A stretch of 64,000 nucleotides of DNA from positions 675,298-739,297 of the forward strand of contig VZTJ01001205.1 of assembly GCA_013397795.1 (NCBI GenBank), read 5' to 3'. Below the pieces are notes generated by a model. The model searched no databases. It was given only the letters and a program-made list of their open reading frames with translations, and had not been told where the DNA came from. Source of the stretch: Orthonyx spaldingii. Taxonomy: Eukaryota; Chordata; Aves; Passeriformes; Orthonychidae. Of this stretch, positions 13,985 through 24,720 are shown piece by piece; the stretch's first letter is position 1; each line of letters begins with the position of its first letter. The translations under genes were made by a program, and so were the position numbers.

Positions 13985-14300
13985 CCCATGAAAAAGATAC
14001 CTAGAACAAGAAAATGTACAGAGAGTGATGAGAAGGATCTGTGAAGACATGCACAGCCTCCCTACAAGGAGAAATTTAATAGTCTTGGGAGTCTCTAGTC
14101 TCCAAAACGTGTTACTTAAGGAAGATAAGAAAAATCTGTAAAGTCATGATCTGAAGATGATGAGAAGCAAATTATTCTCTTTTGTTAGGAAAGGATACTG
14201 TGAGACTCCCACTTAAATAACCAGAGAGCTGTTTAAAGCAGCAAAATGAGGTGACTTTTTTACTTCTGTAATGAAATTCCAAACCTCACTCAGCATCGTA
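13985..14300 (+). mobile_element. Old CR1/L3-type LINE remnant
   Basis: The order of phrases follows the 3' region of ancient CR1/L3 LINEs: AGAAGGATCTGTGAAGACATG, a run ending AGTCTCCAAAA, then AAATCTGTAAAGTCATGA, a GAGACTCCCACTTAAATAA-like run and finally GGTGACTTTTTTAC. Divergence is high, so this is an old insertion. Orientation is plus. The boundaries are approximate and no reading frame survives. Confidence 0.5.
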
Positions 14301-14928
14301 TGGAAACATGAAGAGGTTCAGTTACCCGTGTAACAAATCCGTGTCCATCTGTGTGACTGAGGGCACATCTTTGGACTTGAGATTCCTGACACTGTTTCCT
14401 TGTGCATCCTGAAGTGTTTGGGCACTGGATGCGGGGCCAGATAGCTCTGGCTGCGTACGGCGGAAACACGGGAGGCTGATTATATCCATCCTTTAGTTTG
14501 TAACTCGATATTCACTGCTCCGTGGCATGCACAGAGCTGGGAGATCTGCAGCCAGATCAATGTGTGTCCTTAAAGCAGAGCCAGGGAGTTGGGCAGTGTT
14601 TGTGAACAGACAGAAGGACAACCACCCTGACCAGCAACTTTCCAGGATTTTTTATGCATTAGTTCCACGTTGGTAGTGGTGGTTGTTCTGTTGGGTTTTG
14701 TTTTGTTGTTTTTTCCTTACAGATGTCTTTACAGATGTTGTTTTAAAACATGAGCCTGACAGCATCACAGCTTACCAAGGATGTTTGTAGAGGGGGAGCT
14801 GAGAAAGGGGGGTCTAGGAGCGAGTTTGGCTCCTGAGGACTTGCTCTGGTTCCACGGCAGCGTTACTGCAGCTGCAGAATCGGAAAGGAGATATTTGCTT
14901 TATGCTTAAGAGGCTTTATTGTTTCTAA

Positions 14929-14940
14929 ACTATATATAGT
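14929..14940 (+). promoter_or_regulatory. TATA-like palindrome upstream of CpG island
   Basis: ACTATATATAGT is a perfect 12-bp palindrome just before the GC-rich block. It lies 774 bp upstream of the proposed ATG at 15714. It could act as a TATA element for a start site near 14965, but CpG-island promoters often lack TATA. Confidence is low. Confidence 0.25.
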
Positions 14941-15172
14941 CCCGTAATCTTGCTTTCGATGGGGGAGGGCACGGCGGGACAGCCTCCAAAGCACCCCCGC
15001 CCTGCCTGGTGGGCGAGCGAGGGGCTAACGGGGGTGCGGGGCTCTCGCAGCGGACAGGCTCATTGTCAGAACGATGTTTAGCCAGGTGTTAATCTGTGTC
15101 TGCAGGGAAGTGCTGGAATTCATTATTCATCCCGCTGGGGGAGGTCACGGTCCTGGGCGGCTGCCAGCGCCG

Positions 15173-15254
15173 GAGCCAGCCTCCTGGCTTTACTGACATG
15201 TGCCAGTGGTGACGAGCCAGCCTCCTGGCTTTACTGACATGTGCCACTCGTGAG
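15173..15254. repeat. 41-bp tandem duplication (2 copies)
   Basis: Two adjacent copies, 15173-15213 and 15214-15254, each begin GAGCCAGCCTCCTGGCTTTA. They are identical over the first 33 bases and differ in the last few. The duplication lies in the CpG island upstream of the minisatellite and looks like a recent local event. Confidence 0.85.
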
Positions 15255-15272
15255 GAGCGCGGCGGAGTCCCC

Positions 15273-15692
15273 GTGAGCAGCGGGGCTGCAGGGAGCCGGG
15301 CTGGAGAGCGCGGAGCGAGCGCGGAGCGAGCGCAGGAGCGGGGCAGGGGCGACACGGGAGGGAGGGACAGGGGCAGCAGAGACAGGACAGGAGCGACACG
15401 GGCAGCAGGGATACGGGCAGCAGGGACACGGGCAGCAGGGACACAGCAGGGACACGGGCAGGAGCGACACGGGCAGCAGGGATACGGGCAGCAGGGACAC
15501 GGCAGAAGGGACACGGCAGAAGGGACACGGCAGAAGGGACACGGGCAGAAGGGACACGTTAACCGGCCGGGGCACAGCGCCTTCCCCGCCCGTCCCCTCG
15601 GCGCTCCTGTCCCCCCGCTGAACGCTGCGCTCCCCTCGGACGGAGATAATCCTTGTCAGCAGGACAGGTCCGAGGCACTCTTCTGGCGCTGA
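15273..15692 (+). other. Upstream ORF spanning the minisatellite
   Basis: A 139-codon ATG-started frame ends with TGA at 15690-15692, 21 nt before the proposed main ATG and in the same frame. Most of it translates the GC-rich minisatellite into Gly/Arg/Gln/His-rich repeats (RAAGTRAAG, GHGQQGYG-like units). It is most likely 5' UTR that happens to be open, and it could act as a regulatory uORF. The low-complexity composition and repeat origin argue against a conserved protein. Confidence 0.3.
15349..15560. repeat. GC-rich minisatellite, unit about 15 bp
   Basis: About 14 imperfect copies of GGGACACGGGCAGCA stand in tandem. Variants include ATACGGGCAGCAGG and, at the 3' end, GGGACACGGCAGAA. 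The array lies inside the presumed 5' UTR. Copy number is likely polymorphic. GC-rich G-runs may form secondary structure that affects transcription or translation. Confidence 0.85.
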
Positions 15693-15713
15693 ACGAGGGC
15701 AGGAGGGGAGACA

Positions 15714-15761
15714 ATGATCAAGTCGAGTTGGTTCTACGTCAAGTTCAAGCATGCCGAGAAG
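15714..15761 (+). CDS. Candidate first coding exon, protein not recognised
   Basis: ATG at 15714 has an A at -3 (GACAATGA), a favourable context. It reads 16 codons, MIKSSWFYVKFKHAEK, and stops exactly at a consensus donor AAG|GTAAGT (GT at 15762), so the exon ends in phase 0. An in-frame TGA at 15690 fixes this as the first possible start of the frame. Its place at the 3' edge of a CpG island fits a first coding exon. The lysine-rich, aromatic peptide has no signal peptide or domain that I recognise. The best evidence is the donor quality and the same-phase continuation at 17177. It could also be a non-coding exon with a chance ATG. Confidence 0.5.
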
Positions 15762-17176
15762 GTAAGTCCAGCCCAGCTGCAGCCCTTCCCCGGGCACTGC
15801 TGGGGCTCAGCTGCTCCCCTTCCCCTGGCAGCGCCCCTGGAATTGCTTTTCCTGTGGCTCCCTGGATAAAGCTGGAGCAGCGCAGGGCACGGGCTGCAGG
15901 TGTGGCAGCAACTTCAGCGCGGTGCAGGTGGAAGAGAAAAGCTCAGATCTGATTCCTCCAGTGCCGTGTCGGGAAAAAAGAAAAAGTAAAAATAGAGATG
16001 GTAGAGATGCGTTTGTTTTCCTCGTGTGGAGCTTGAAAGGGAGGAATATTTCTTGTTCTGTGGAGCCCATTGTGAGTTGTGACCTGCTTCTGCAGGGAGG
16101 TCAGTTCTTTTCTTCTCCTTTAGTAGCTAAGTATTTAATTGTCCATAATTATTACTGGAAGAAAGAAGTTCTATTGATCAAAAAGCAGCGAGGTGTATTC
16201 TAAGACTCTTTGGTGGGGGGTTTCCTGTGGAGTTTGCTGTATTTCCCATTGCCCAGAACAGAGTGTTTTCTGTGGGATTTTCCTCTTACACTCAGCTTCC
16301 ACTTTATCTCGCCTCTGCCTTGGTACCCTGATGCCTGGGGGAGGCAGAGGAACGGGGATGGGGAGAGAGGATGGACTAAGATTGCAGCAGGGACCTGCTG
16401 AACAGTGATGCATTTTCACTGAAGGTCCGCTGGATGGTTTCCTGCGCCAGGTTAGAGGCTGATCTGTTGCCAGTAGTGCTGAGATGCAGGCAGAATGTGG
16501 ATGTAGCTTTGCTGTTTCCTTAATCCAGCAAAAAAGGGAAAAGACAGAGACAACTTTCTATGAAAATACTAAGCAGCCTCATTATCTGTTCCCTCAACAT
16601 CCTCAAGCAGTTAGTGACTTGCTGTTCTTAGAACAGAGGGAAAACCCATGCATGTGCTGTTAGTCTGAAATGTTCTATTCTGGCAAATAGTCCCACATTG
16701 ATTTATTTCTTGTCTTTGTGCCTCAAGTGATACTGCGCTCAGTGAAAGCATATATATTTCATTTAACAAGAAGCATGTATATTTCATTTAACAAGATTGT
16801 CCTATCATTTATCCCAGGCTGCAAATAGCATATTTAACTGCTTCAGATGTAACTGTTCCATTTAGTTTGTTTTGGGCAGTCTTACAAAAGCTGCAAAATC
16901 CACTGTATTAGGCAGTTATTACCTCCTTGATGTTTCTTTGCAATAATTCTGTGTTCTTTAAAGTTATATCAAACCTATAAACATCTATATTAAAACAAAT
17001 CACCTCAGCATATTTAGCATATGAAACTTCCTGGAAATAATCTGAGGAAATCACCAGTTACTTGCTGGTGGGTGAGGTTGGCTATTTAAAACGCAGGGGG
17101 ATTTCTTTTTCCTTTACATTTTGTGATTCAGTTCCTTTTCTTTCTTTTTTTTTTTTTCCTTTGACACCCCTTGCAG
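15762..17176 (+). other. Presumed intron 1
   Basis: It is bounded by GTAAGT at 15762 and a long pyrimidine tract ending TTGCAG at 17176. It is GC-rich at the start, then AT-rich from about 16500 to 17060, where TAAT-rich blocks suggest a conserved intronic element. A 25-bp tandem duplication lies at 16747-16796. Confidence 0.4.
16747..16796. repeat. 25-bp tandem duplication
   Basis: Two adjacent units, 16747-16771 and 16772-16796, share AGCATRTATATTTCATTTAA and differ at one base. They lie in AT-rich sequence and contain TATTTCATTTAACAAG twice. Confidence 0.9.
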
Positions 17177-17302
17177 TTGATCCAGAAAGCCCTGGAGTGC
17201 CTGAGCAGAGCAGATAATGTTCCTGCTTTGCTGTCACCGGGTGGTTCTGTGGAGTGTTACATAACCTGTCATACCAGTTTTGTCAGAGACAGATATTTTT
17301 GA
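17177..17302 (+). CDS. Candidate second coding exon, same phase as the first
   Basis: A very strong acceptor precedes it (about 45 nt of pyrimidine-rich sequence ending CCCCTTGCAG). Read in phase 0, as the exon ending at 15761 requires, it runs 41 codons to a TGA at 17300. It begins LIQKALECLSRADN, a plausible amphipathic helix with coding-like codon choice (CTG GAG TGC CTG AGC). Two alternatives fit. The transcript may end in frame here and encode a protein of about 57 residues. Or the exon may be shorter and end at a weak internal GT (for example 17219 or 17241). No strong donor is visible. The product is not recognised. Confidence 0.4.
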   Translation: MIQKALECLSRADNVPALLSPGGSVECYITCHTSFVRDRYF

Positions 17303-19079
17303 GATCTACAACCTGGGAAATTCGAGCATGGGTGAAATCCAGGAAACCCATTTAATCTGTATACTTACAGTTCCTTGTGCCTTACAAGACTTTCTTCCGA
17401 TCCACCAGGGAAGGTGCCAAGTCTGTTCATCTGTTGGGGGGAAAGAAAGCCCCAAATCATAACGCACACACGTAGGAAGGCAAAACCTGAAGTGCATACG
17501 TGGTCTTTTACTGGATTTTGTGTGTGATAAGAGATTGTTATCCCTTCATGTTGAAGTGGGGGTTTCCTGATGGAAGGCTCCTGAGAATTTTGGGTTTGGC
17601 TAAGTGGTAGGGCTGTAGCCCCTTGCTGAACACAGGATTTTTGTGTCATCATTCTTGTAGCAGTTGGGGCTTGACTTGTTCTGCTTTAGTTTCCAGTCTT
17701 GTCTGCCTGTGAAAGTTGTGCTGGTGTGGCTTAGGTGTGAATTGACGCTGAATTTATTGAACTGTGCAGTTCTCTGGCTGGACACTCTGGCTACACGCTC
17801 TGTGAAACAAGTGTTTCTGCAATAGTGTAACTACACTGGCTTAAAAAATTAGGTCAAATTCTTTTGCAACTCCTCTGTGTTGTCAAGGTCTTAGAAATTG
17901 GGTTTATGTGAGCTAAGCTGAAGAACCTTTGAAATTCTCAAACCAGCTTTTTACAGCAGTTTGTCTAAATGGATTTAAAATCTCACTTGCAGATGCAGTT
18001 TCTCCTCTTCAGCTGACACCAGCGTGGGCTGCTGCAGGAGCAAGCGCTGCCACTCCCAGCCAGGCATTGTCAGCAGCGGTGCCCGTGCAGCCACGTGGGG
18101 AGGTGATCCAGCCTCCACCTGAGCTGGTTTTATGCCTTTTTTGTGCTGGCTTTGTTGGCAGGCAGGTCAGAGTGTGTCCCAGTTCACGGCGAGGGTACAG
18201 CCCTGCAGGGTGTACCTGGATGAGCAGAAAGGGCAGTGATGTCTCTTCTGGCAGCCGCCTGTGAAAACCAAATTAATTTAAGTTTGCTCTCCTCATGTGG
18301 AAGTGTTATATAATCTCCGTTTGAGGGAGGTCATTCCAGGTTAGGGAGAGGTTGGGTCTCTGCCCTCCTGTCAGTGCAGCATCTCCGTTCATCAGAACTG
18401 GAGCTGCTCTTGCTGCGTGTGCTGACACTGCACCGCTCCCTCTTCATTCTCTTGTAAAGAAGTTCATTGACATTTTTACTGGCTGGCTGGCTTTGCTGAA
18501 GTTGACGTCCTTGCCTCTGGCCATCACAAATATTTTCTCTTTTTTTTTTTCTTCTGATTTACTTCAGAAGATGTTGATGTCTGAAGATCCCACTTTGATA
18601 AAGCATATCTATTTATATACATGTCAGAGGTAATTCTGCAGGAAGCTTGTATATTTTAAAATCTTCCTTCCCATATAAATTGTCAACCTGTTTTATTCTC
18701 TTGGCATCACTGTGCTTTCCTGCCATAAACTGTTCCATTGATTGTGTTTGAATGCTGCTCATCCTGGCTGGGTTATCTGCAGAGACCTGAACTGAGGTGT
18801 GCTGATGGAACTGAACCCTCACAGGGCTTCTGGGCGCTTCCAAACTCATCAGATCCAGCTGGCACCTGGACATCTCTTCATCAGTTAATTCATGTCACCT
18901 GCCTGCTTGCTCAGTGGCTGGTTTGTACTGGTGGGAAGGGGTCATGCATCTGTGGCTGCAACACAAAGCATGAAAAATGGTCTTTGAATGCTCACCTTTT
19001 ATCCGAAAGACATGTTGGAACTGGAAACAGGAGAGAAAGACATTGGTTAAATTGGTGTACTTTGGTGTGTTAGTTTGCT
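17303..19079. other. Non-coding stretch, no feature seen
   Basis: Ordinary mixed-composition sequence with short chance ORFs and no recognisable repeat. It is presumed intron or 3' flank of the gene proposed at 15.7-17.3 kb. Confidence 0.4.
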
Positions 19080-20340
19080 CAAGTCATCCAAACAGAGTTT
19101 TTAAGTTGTATACACAAGCACAATAAAACCTTTTCCCACCAGCACATTTTCAGTTGTGATTAAAATAACCAGATAATAAAACTAACTAAAGCAGAAATCT
19201 ACACAACTTCATCTTGAGTCTATTATCAAATTAATTGCTAACATTCTATAATACAGACTGAAAGGAAGCCTACAGGATAAACCCCAAAGTTTTTATGTTT
19301 ATCCTTTCAGAGATTTAATATAAGGTCATTTGGCCACGAGCCACTTGGACACAATACCCGTATTCAGTCTGAGCGCATTTACACCGGAATTAAGATTCAA
19401 AGGCTTCATGTGAATAATATTGCTGACACCAGGAAATCGGTTTAATCTGAGGGGGAAAGAAAAAAGGCAAGCTCTTGGAAAAAATCTATGAAATTCTAGA
19501 AGGTGTGGGAGACGTGTGGAGGGAGGCAGCATGAGTGGGCAGTCTGGCTTCACGTGTTGCTGCCTGGATCTGAGGGAGCTTATGGATGAAAATGGAGGAC
19601 TTGAAAGGTTTTGCTTTGTCCTTGAAAAGCCCTGTCCCTTGTTTGAGGTTCATTGATAGGTATTGCTGAACTGAAGCAAAGCTTAATTTTCCTGTTCCCA
19701 GCAGTGCCCAAGGGAGAGAAGTGCTGTATTTCTAGCTAGAAAATTAGATTAAAACACCCGCTACCTAGATCCAGGGTACATTCATTTCATCCTCTCTTGT
19801 AAGACTCTCACTACTCTGAAAGGCAGTTTACAGTTTTGACAGCTAAAATAAAAAGCCTGAAGGACAAGCAACCACTTTGAATGTTAGAAGGGCTTCATTT
19901 CCAGCAGAAAGATTTCAATTACAGTCATTTTCCTCCAGTAAGTACAAAGAGGTAAATGGAACCCCTGTTTCAAATGTTAAACTCACAGACTACATTATTA
20001 CCAGTTGTACTTTGAAAGTAAAGGATAAAGCCAATCTAAATCAAAGCCCTGGTTCCAAATGACTTTTTAAGAGTATGATGAGGTCTGCACCCGGTAATTC
20101 AGCCACTCTGCAGTGAGCAGCACAGAGCACATCAAATGTGGCTCCCATTAGACCGTGCTGCTCGCACGGGGGGATCGAGGCAGGAAGCATCTTTCTTGAC
20201 AAGCACTGAGAGTTGCAACTTGAAAGGGCTGCTCTGCAGCTGGAAATTCATGAGTTGGCTGTATTTTTAGAGAATTTAGGTTTCTTTCATCCCTGACTCT
20301 GCTCGTTATTTGTCTTGTCCCTTTTAACAGTAATTTGAGA
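19080..20340. promoter_or_regulatory. AT-rich blocks, candidate conserved elements
   Basis: Repeat-free AT-rich sequence, densest at 19080-19340 and 19640-20090, with many TTAAAT, AATTA and ATTAAAA motifs. A non-ATG open frame at 19877-20062 lies within it but has no splice support. Enhancer-like by texture only. Confidence 0.22.
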
Positions 20341-21177
20341 AGGATTTGGTTATTTATCTCCTGCGTGGCACAACCTCTTCTCCCTCCCACTCCCCACAAC
20401 AAGGTTTTTCATCCCAAACCATTTCCTCCCCTTGCTGGGGGTAGGGAACACCTTTTCATAAGTCCAGATACTGAAATGAGCACAATGTTTGCAAAATACA
20501 GGGCTCTAAAGAGCCTGACAGCTGAGGTGGTAAATGAGCCCCATGACCTGAGCTCACCTAGACATTCATTTTCCCTGGAATGATGAACTCTCCCAGAAAT
20601 CTGTACCCCTGGCGTGGTGGAGTCAGGGATAACTGGGTGACTTTCTGGGTCAGAGTTACGCCCAGAGGCATGGGAGGAATGCAGGGACTCATCCAGGCTG
20701 CTCCTGTTCCAGTGGCACTCAAACCCTCCTTGCCTGGGAGGTGGGAACCCACCTGTTTCTTCACCAAAAGTGTTTGCTGAAGATAATTGTGCTAATTTTA
20801 TTTATTTATCTTTGCTACTTCTGTTCCTCATTGCCTTGTAGATGGATTTCTGCAGGTGTGAAATCAGATGTTACTCCTTAAACTGATGGGGTTGATCAGC
20901 AAAGGGCTGTGTTGTCCTGAACTACTCAGCACAGACACCTGGTTCAATGTTTTTATCACTTTTAGCTGCTAAAATTTTTCAAATTTCTCTTTCCTGCCTA
21001 TGAATAGAACAAGTTTGCATTTTTAAAATCGTGTTGCAACTGTGACTGACAGCATTTTAGGGAGATGAGTGAGATTTGTCATTTTATATACTTGTGAACA
21101 GAGATTGGGCGTAATCAAGGAAAACAGATGTAGGGATTTAATTTACTTGTAAATACAGATTACTACAAATCGTAAAA

Positions 21178-21400
21178 GCATAGAATGGTTTGGCTTGGAA
21201 GGGTCTTTAAAAATCATCCAGTGCCACCCCTGCCATGGCAGGGACGCCTTCCACTGTCCCAGGCTGCTCCAAGCCCTGTCCAACCTGGCCTTGGGCACTG
21301 TCAGGGATCCAGGGGCAGCCACAGCTTCTCTGGGCACCCTGTGCCAGGGCCTCCCCACCCTGACAGGGAAAAATTTTGTCCTGATCTCTAATCCAAATGT
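21178..21400 (-). mobile_element. CR1 LINE 3' fragment
   Basis: The left edge carries the reverse complement of the avian CR1 3' end (CATAGAATGGTTTGGCTTGG). Next comes the CCATGGCAGGGACGCCTTCC block, then a block ending GGGCCTCCCCACCCTGACAG. The same blocks recur at 23.4, 41.0 and 46.1 kb in this window. It is 5'-truncated near 21400, where similarity to the other copies ends. Non-coding 3' region only. Confidence 0.9.
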
Positions 21401-21844
21401 GCCCCTGTGCTTCAGGAGCCTGTGCTGGCTGGGACTCAGCTCTTCCCCTGCCTGGTTTGGCCGTGTGAGCCTGTGACTGCCACTGCACCCTGTCACACTT
21501 TCATTATTGCATTTTGATTTTGTCTGGCCTTGCTGTGAACACCAGGAGCTTGCCCAGGCGGCACAGCTGCTGCGCTTTGCCAGGGGCTGGCAGGTGGGGC
21601 TGAGGAGGGGTTTCCCTTCCTCCAGCCTGGCAGGCCAGGTTGGGCTGGGGCACCAGCAGTGCACAGGGGTTTGTGTTTCCATGGGCTGGTCAGCCCAGGC
21701 AAAAACAGGCAGGGCTGGAAGCCAGAGGAAGGAATTCCATCCCTGTTCAGTCTCCAGCCCCAGAGGGGTGGAAGGTCGGCTCCTCAGGGCGAGCCAGCCC
21801 CTTGGCTTTCATCTGCTCCTGGGCTGCAGAACCACTGAAGTGCG
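21401..21844. other. GC-rich non-coding stretch
   Basis: GC-rich sequence with overlapping ORFs on both strands adjacent to the CR1 copy. No family motif and no splice context support a gene. Confidence 0.35.
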
Positions 21845-21896
21845 AATTTATTTATTTATTTATTTTGCTTTATTTATGTATTTGCGTATTTATCTT
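21845..21896. repeat. Imperfect (TTTA)n microsatellite
   Basis: Runs of TTTA, with interruptions TTTTGC, TTATG and TTGCG, span about 50 bp. This is simple-sequence DNA. Confidence 0.85.
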
Positions 21897-22439
21897 GACT
21901 TAAATGGATCTTTCTCCAGTTCTGCCAACCCTTGGTAGTTGGACCAGTTCTTGTGTTTTGGATAAGGGTGTTTAACTAAGCTGTTAAATCTTGCTGATTT
22001 CTTTCTGTGCTGCAGATTGAACGGCAGCAGTTCTGCTTTTTGCATTAAATGGCTATCACTAAGGGCTTCTAAGTTTTTTAGGCTTTCCTGGGAATATGAT
22101 AGAAATTTAAAGGGTTTTTTCTTCCTTGAATCTGGGGCAGTGGTTGCATCCTGTGTGTCAGGATGACTCAGGGGCTGCTCCTGCTCGGGCAGGTGCTGGG
22201 AGCCCCGTGGAACTCATAGCATTAGGAAGTCCAAGCACCACCCGCTTTCCCCTTGATGTTTCTCACAAAGGGAGTCACTGGAGCAGAACTATTTAAGCAT
22301 CTCAATGACACTTTAGGGTCCTCCCACTTACAAGTGGGAATGTGTGCATATTTTTTTTCCACCTGGAGCCAGCTTCTCGACGCCTTTATCTTTAATATGG
22401 GTTGGTATCTAGACCTCAAACTTTTCCATCTTTAGTCCT

Positions 22440-23050
22440 TATTTTTTGCATATAATTGTGAGAAGATCTGAATACTAATGGGAATAGTCAGTGGCAGATA
22501 AAATAGCAAATTTAAAAAAAAAAACCCTGTTACATTCTTCTGATGTAAATTTTTAATCAAATGTATTTTCTTCTGTTAAGCAACTTTTACAGCCCACTGC
22601 ACAAAACATGCAACCAAAAACCTTTGCACAATGAACTGCATGTAATAGGCTAGCAATGCATCCATGACACGTTTTTAGGTCTGTAATGCATTTAAATCCA
22701 TTTTTGTGTGCATGGTAGTGTAGCCTTCAAAAGATAATTAGAATTTGCTCAGTCTTGCCTTCATAGTTCCTTAGGTTTTCTTCCAATTGCAATGCTTTGG
22801 AAAGCTTCATTAGAAGTGGTCTTTTCGCTAACAAGAAGGAAATACAATTTGAATACCTTAGGAAATTCTCAATCCATTAGAAAGCTGGAAGTTTTGTATC
22901 AAAATGTCTGAAACGCTGGTACAGCCAGAGTGAGCACCGTTCCGCAGCACAGCTGGGTTGGAGCGTTGGTAGATGGCAGAGGAGGTTGTAATAGCAGTGA
23001 TAATTGCATTAAATAGCAGTTCTCAGTCTGAGTAGTTGGAGGTGAGTTTT
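22440..23050. promoter_or_regulatory. Candidate conserved non-coding element
   Basis: A repeat-free AT-rich block with motifs such as TGCATGTAATAGG, AATGCATTTAAATC and ATAATTGCATTAAAT. No open frame. The dense ATGCA/TAAT content resembles a developmental enhancer. Not tested by alignment. Confidence 0.28.
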
Positions 23051-23392
23051 ATAGCAAGATGTGGATGTCAGTACCCTTTTTAAGGTGACCAGACTCAGCA
23101 CTGCCACACGCTCTGTGTGTCTCCTGCCCGGGGACCGTGATCTCAAACCCAGCTCCTGTCCTCGTGCCGCCATCACCGCTGTCACATCAGGGCTCTTTCC
23201 TCCATTTCAGCATCCCTGTTTGGAGTTTCTGTCTGTGGTACAGGATCCCAACTCCCCTCTGGCCTCTGCCCACGCCCCCCTGGGCTGGACCTTGCTGACC
23301 TCTGCTCATGGTTCGATGGAACTGCTCGTGATTCAACACCTGCCGTACTGAGGACATCTGCACACGTGTTGTTCTTTGTGGTTTGATAAAGT

Positions 23393-23810
23393 CATAGAAT
23401 GGTTTGGGTTCAAAGGGACCTTAAAACACCTCCCATTCCATCCCCTGCTATGGGCAGGGACACCTTCCGCTATCCCAGGGTGCTCCAAGCCCTGTCCAAC
23501 CCTGAACACTGGCAGGGATGGGGCAACTTCTTGGGGCAAGCTGTGCCAGTTATAGGGAAGAATTCCTTCACAGTATCCCACCTACCCCTGCCCTCTGGCA
23601 GTGGGAAGCCATTCCCTGTGTCCTGTCACTCCAGGCCCTTGTAAAGTCTCTCTCCATCTTTCCTGTAGCTCCTTCAGGCTTTGGAAGGCCACAGTGAGGT
23701 CACCCTGAAGCTTCTCTTTTCCAGGCTGAACAATCCCAGTTCTCTCAAGCTTCCTTCCCAGCAGAGCTGCTCCATCCCTCTGCTCATCCTGGTGCCTCCT
23801 TTCTGGGGGT
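23393..23810 (-). mobile_element. CR1 LINE 3' fragment
   Basis: It starts with the reverse-complement 3' tail (CATAGAATGGTTTGGGTT) and runs through the CTATGGGCAGGGACACCTTCC block. It then passes CCCTCTGGCAGTGGGAAGCC and reaches an AGCAGAGCTGCTCCATCCCTC segment matching the 40.8 kb copy in reverse. It is more diverged than the 41.0 and 46.1 kb copies. The frame across 23681-24139 crosses this element and is not a gene. Confidence 0.9.
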
Positions 23811-24329
23811 TTCTGTGGGGTTTGTCCAGGCAGGGGCTGCTTTCACCACTGCCAGGAGCTGGCAGGCCCCAGAGCTTTGGGCTGCAGGGATGTGGCAGGA
23901 GCTGCCCGAGTCTCCCCATGGCTGTGCCCAGTGAGTTCTGCCCGGGGAGCAGGAGGAGGGGCTGTGGTGTCACCAGGGGACAGGCGAGCGCTCCAGCTCC
24001 CCTCCCTTGGGCCACGGGGAGCCCCGCATCTGGGGGGATCCTTTGGGGGCTAAGGAAGCAGGCTCAGGCATTGCTGGGGACAGAAATGCACAGGAATTCT
24101 CTTGAGCCGCTTGTCCAGGGCCCAGCTTCTGCCTTGTGAGCCTGTGGTGTGTCTAGCTCTGTAACTAGTACGTGGAGGTACTTGATGGATTAATATTCAG
24201 GACACAGTAGACGAGAGAAACTGGCTGGGGGGATGTCACACACAATCTGTTCTTTTAGAATTCCTCTCTGTTTTGAAGCTAGATTCACCAATTCTGTAGA
24301 TGGGAAGGAAAAAAAAAATTACAGACTTA
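23811..24329. other. Non-coding stretch beside the CR1 copy
   Basis: GC-rich at first, then ordinary sequence. Chance ORFs only; nothing recognisable. Confidence 0.35.
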
Positions 24330-24720
24330 CTCTGATTTTTAAATTTTTTATTCTCTCCTCCTGGACTTCATTTGCCTGAGGGCTAGTTCTGCCCTTTAAT
24401 TATTTAAGAACTGGGTTTTGTTTACAGTTTGTAATAAAACTGATAAAAGATTAACAAGGTGCTTGTGAATCATTTTAAGCAAATTAATGCTTTGAAAGAC
24501 TTACAACTGCAAATATTTGAAAATTGTATAGCAGAAAAAATAAGAACAGACCAGAGCAGATAATCAAGTTATTGGATTTGTTTGGGAGAAAAAATAATCT
24601 TGTTTGCAATCAGATGTGAGAGCAGCATTGTCTGCTCTATGAAATATTTATGTGTGCTTTTAGCAGATTTGAAGACACTGGTTGTATGAAACAGCACCAG
24701 GCCTGTTAAAATCCTGTTTT
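24330..24720. promoter_or_regulatory. AT-rich block, possible conserved element
   Basis: Strongly AT-rich, repeat-free sequence with TTTAATTATTTAAG, AAATTAATGC and AATATTTGAAAATTG. It may be an intronic enhancer or simply low-GC DNA. No gene. Confidence 0.2.

Larger units (their letters stand above)
14960..15960 (+). promoter_or_regulatory. CpG island, candidate promoter and 5' UTR
   Basis: GC content and CpG density rise sharply from about 14960 and fall away after about 15960. The block holds many CpGs (AGCGGACAGG, GGAGCGAGCGCGGAGCG, CCGGCCGGGGC). It contains a 41-bp tandem duplication, a minisatellite, an upstream ORF and the proposed first coding segment ending at a consensus splice donor. 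That layout is typical of a vertebrate CpG-island promoter with a 5' UTR exon. The transcription start cannot be placed from sequence alone. Plus-strand transcription is inferred from the donor. Confidence 0.6.

Noticed and set aside
14929..14940. Firm TATA-box assignment
   Set aside because: It is 770 bp from the proposed ATG and beside a CpG island, where TATA-less initiation is usual. Kept only as a low-confidence site.
15349..15560. CRISPR-like array
   Set aside because: The repeats are contiguous, with no unique spacers, and lie in a vertebrate CpG island. It is a minisatellite.
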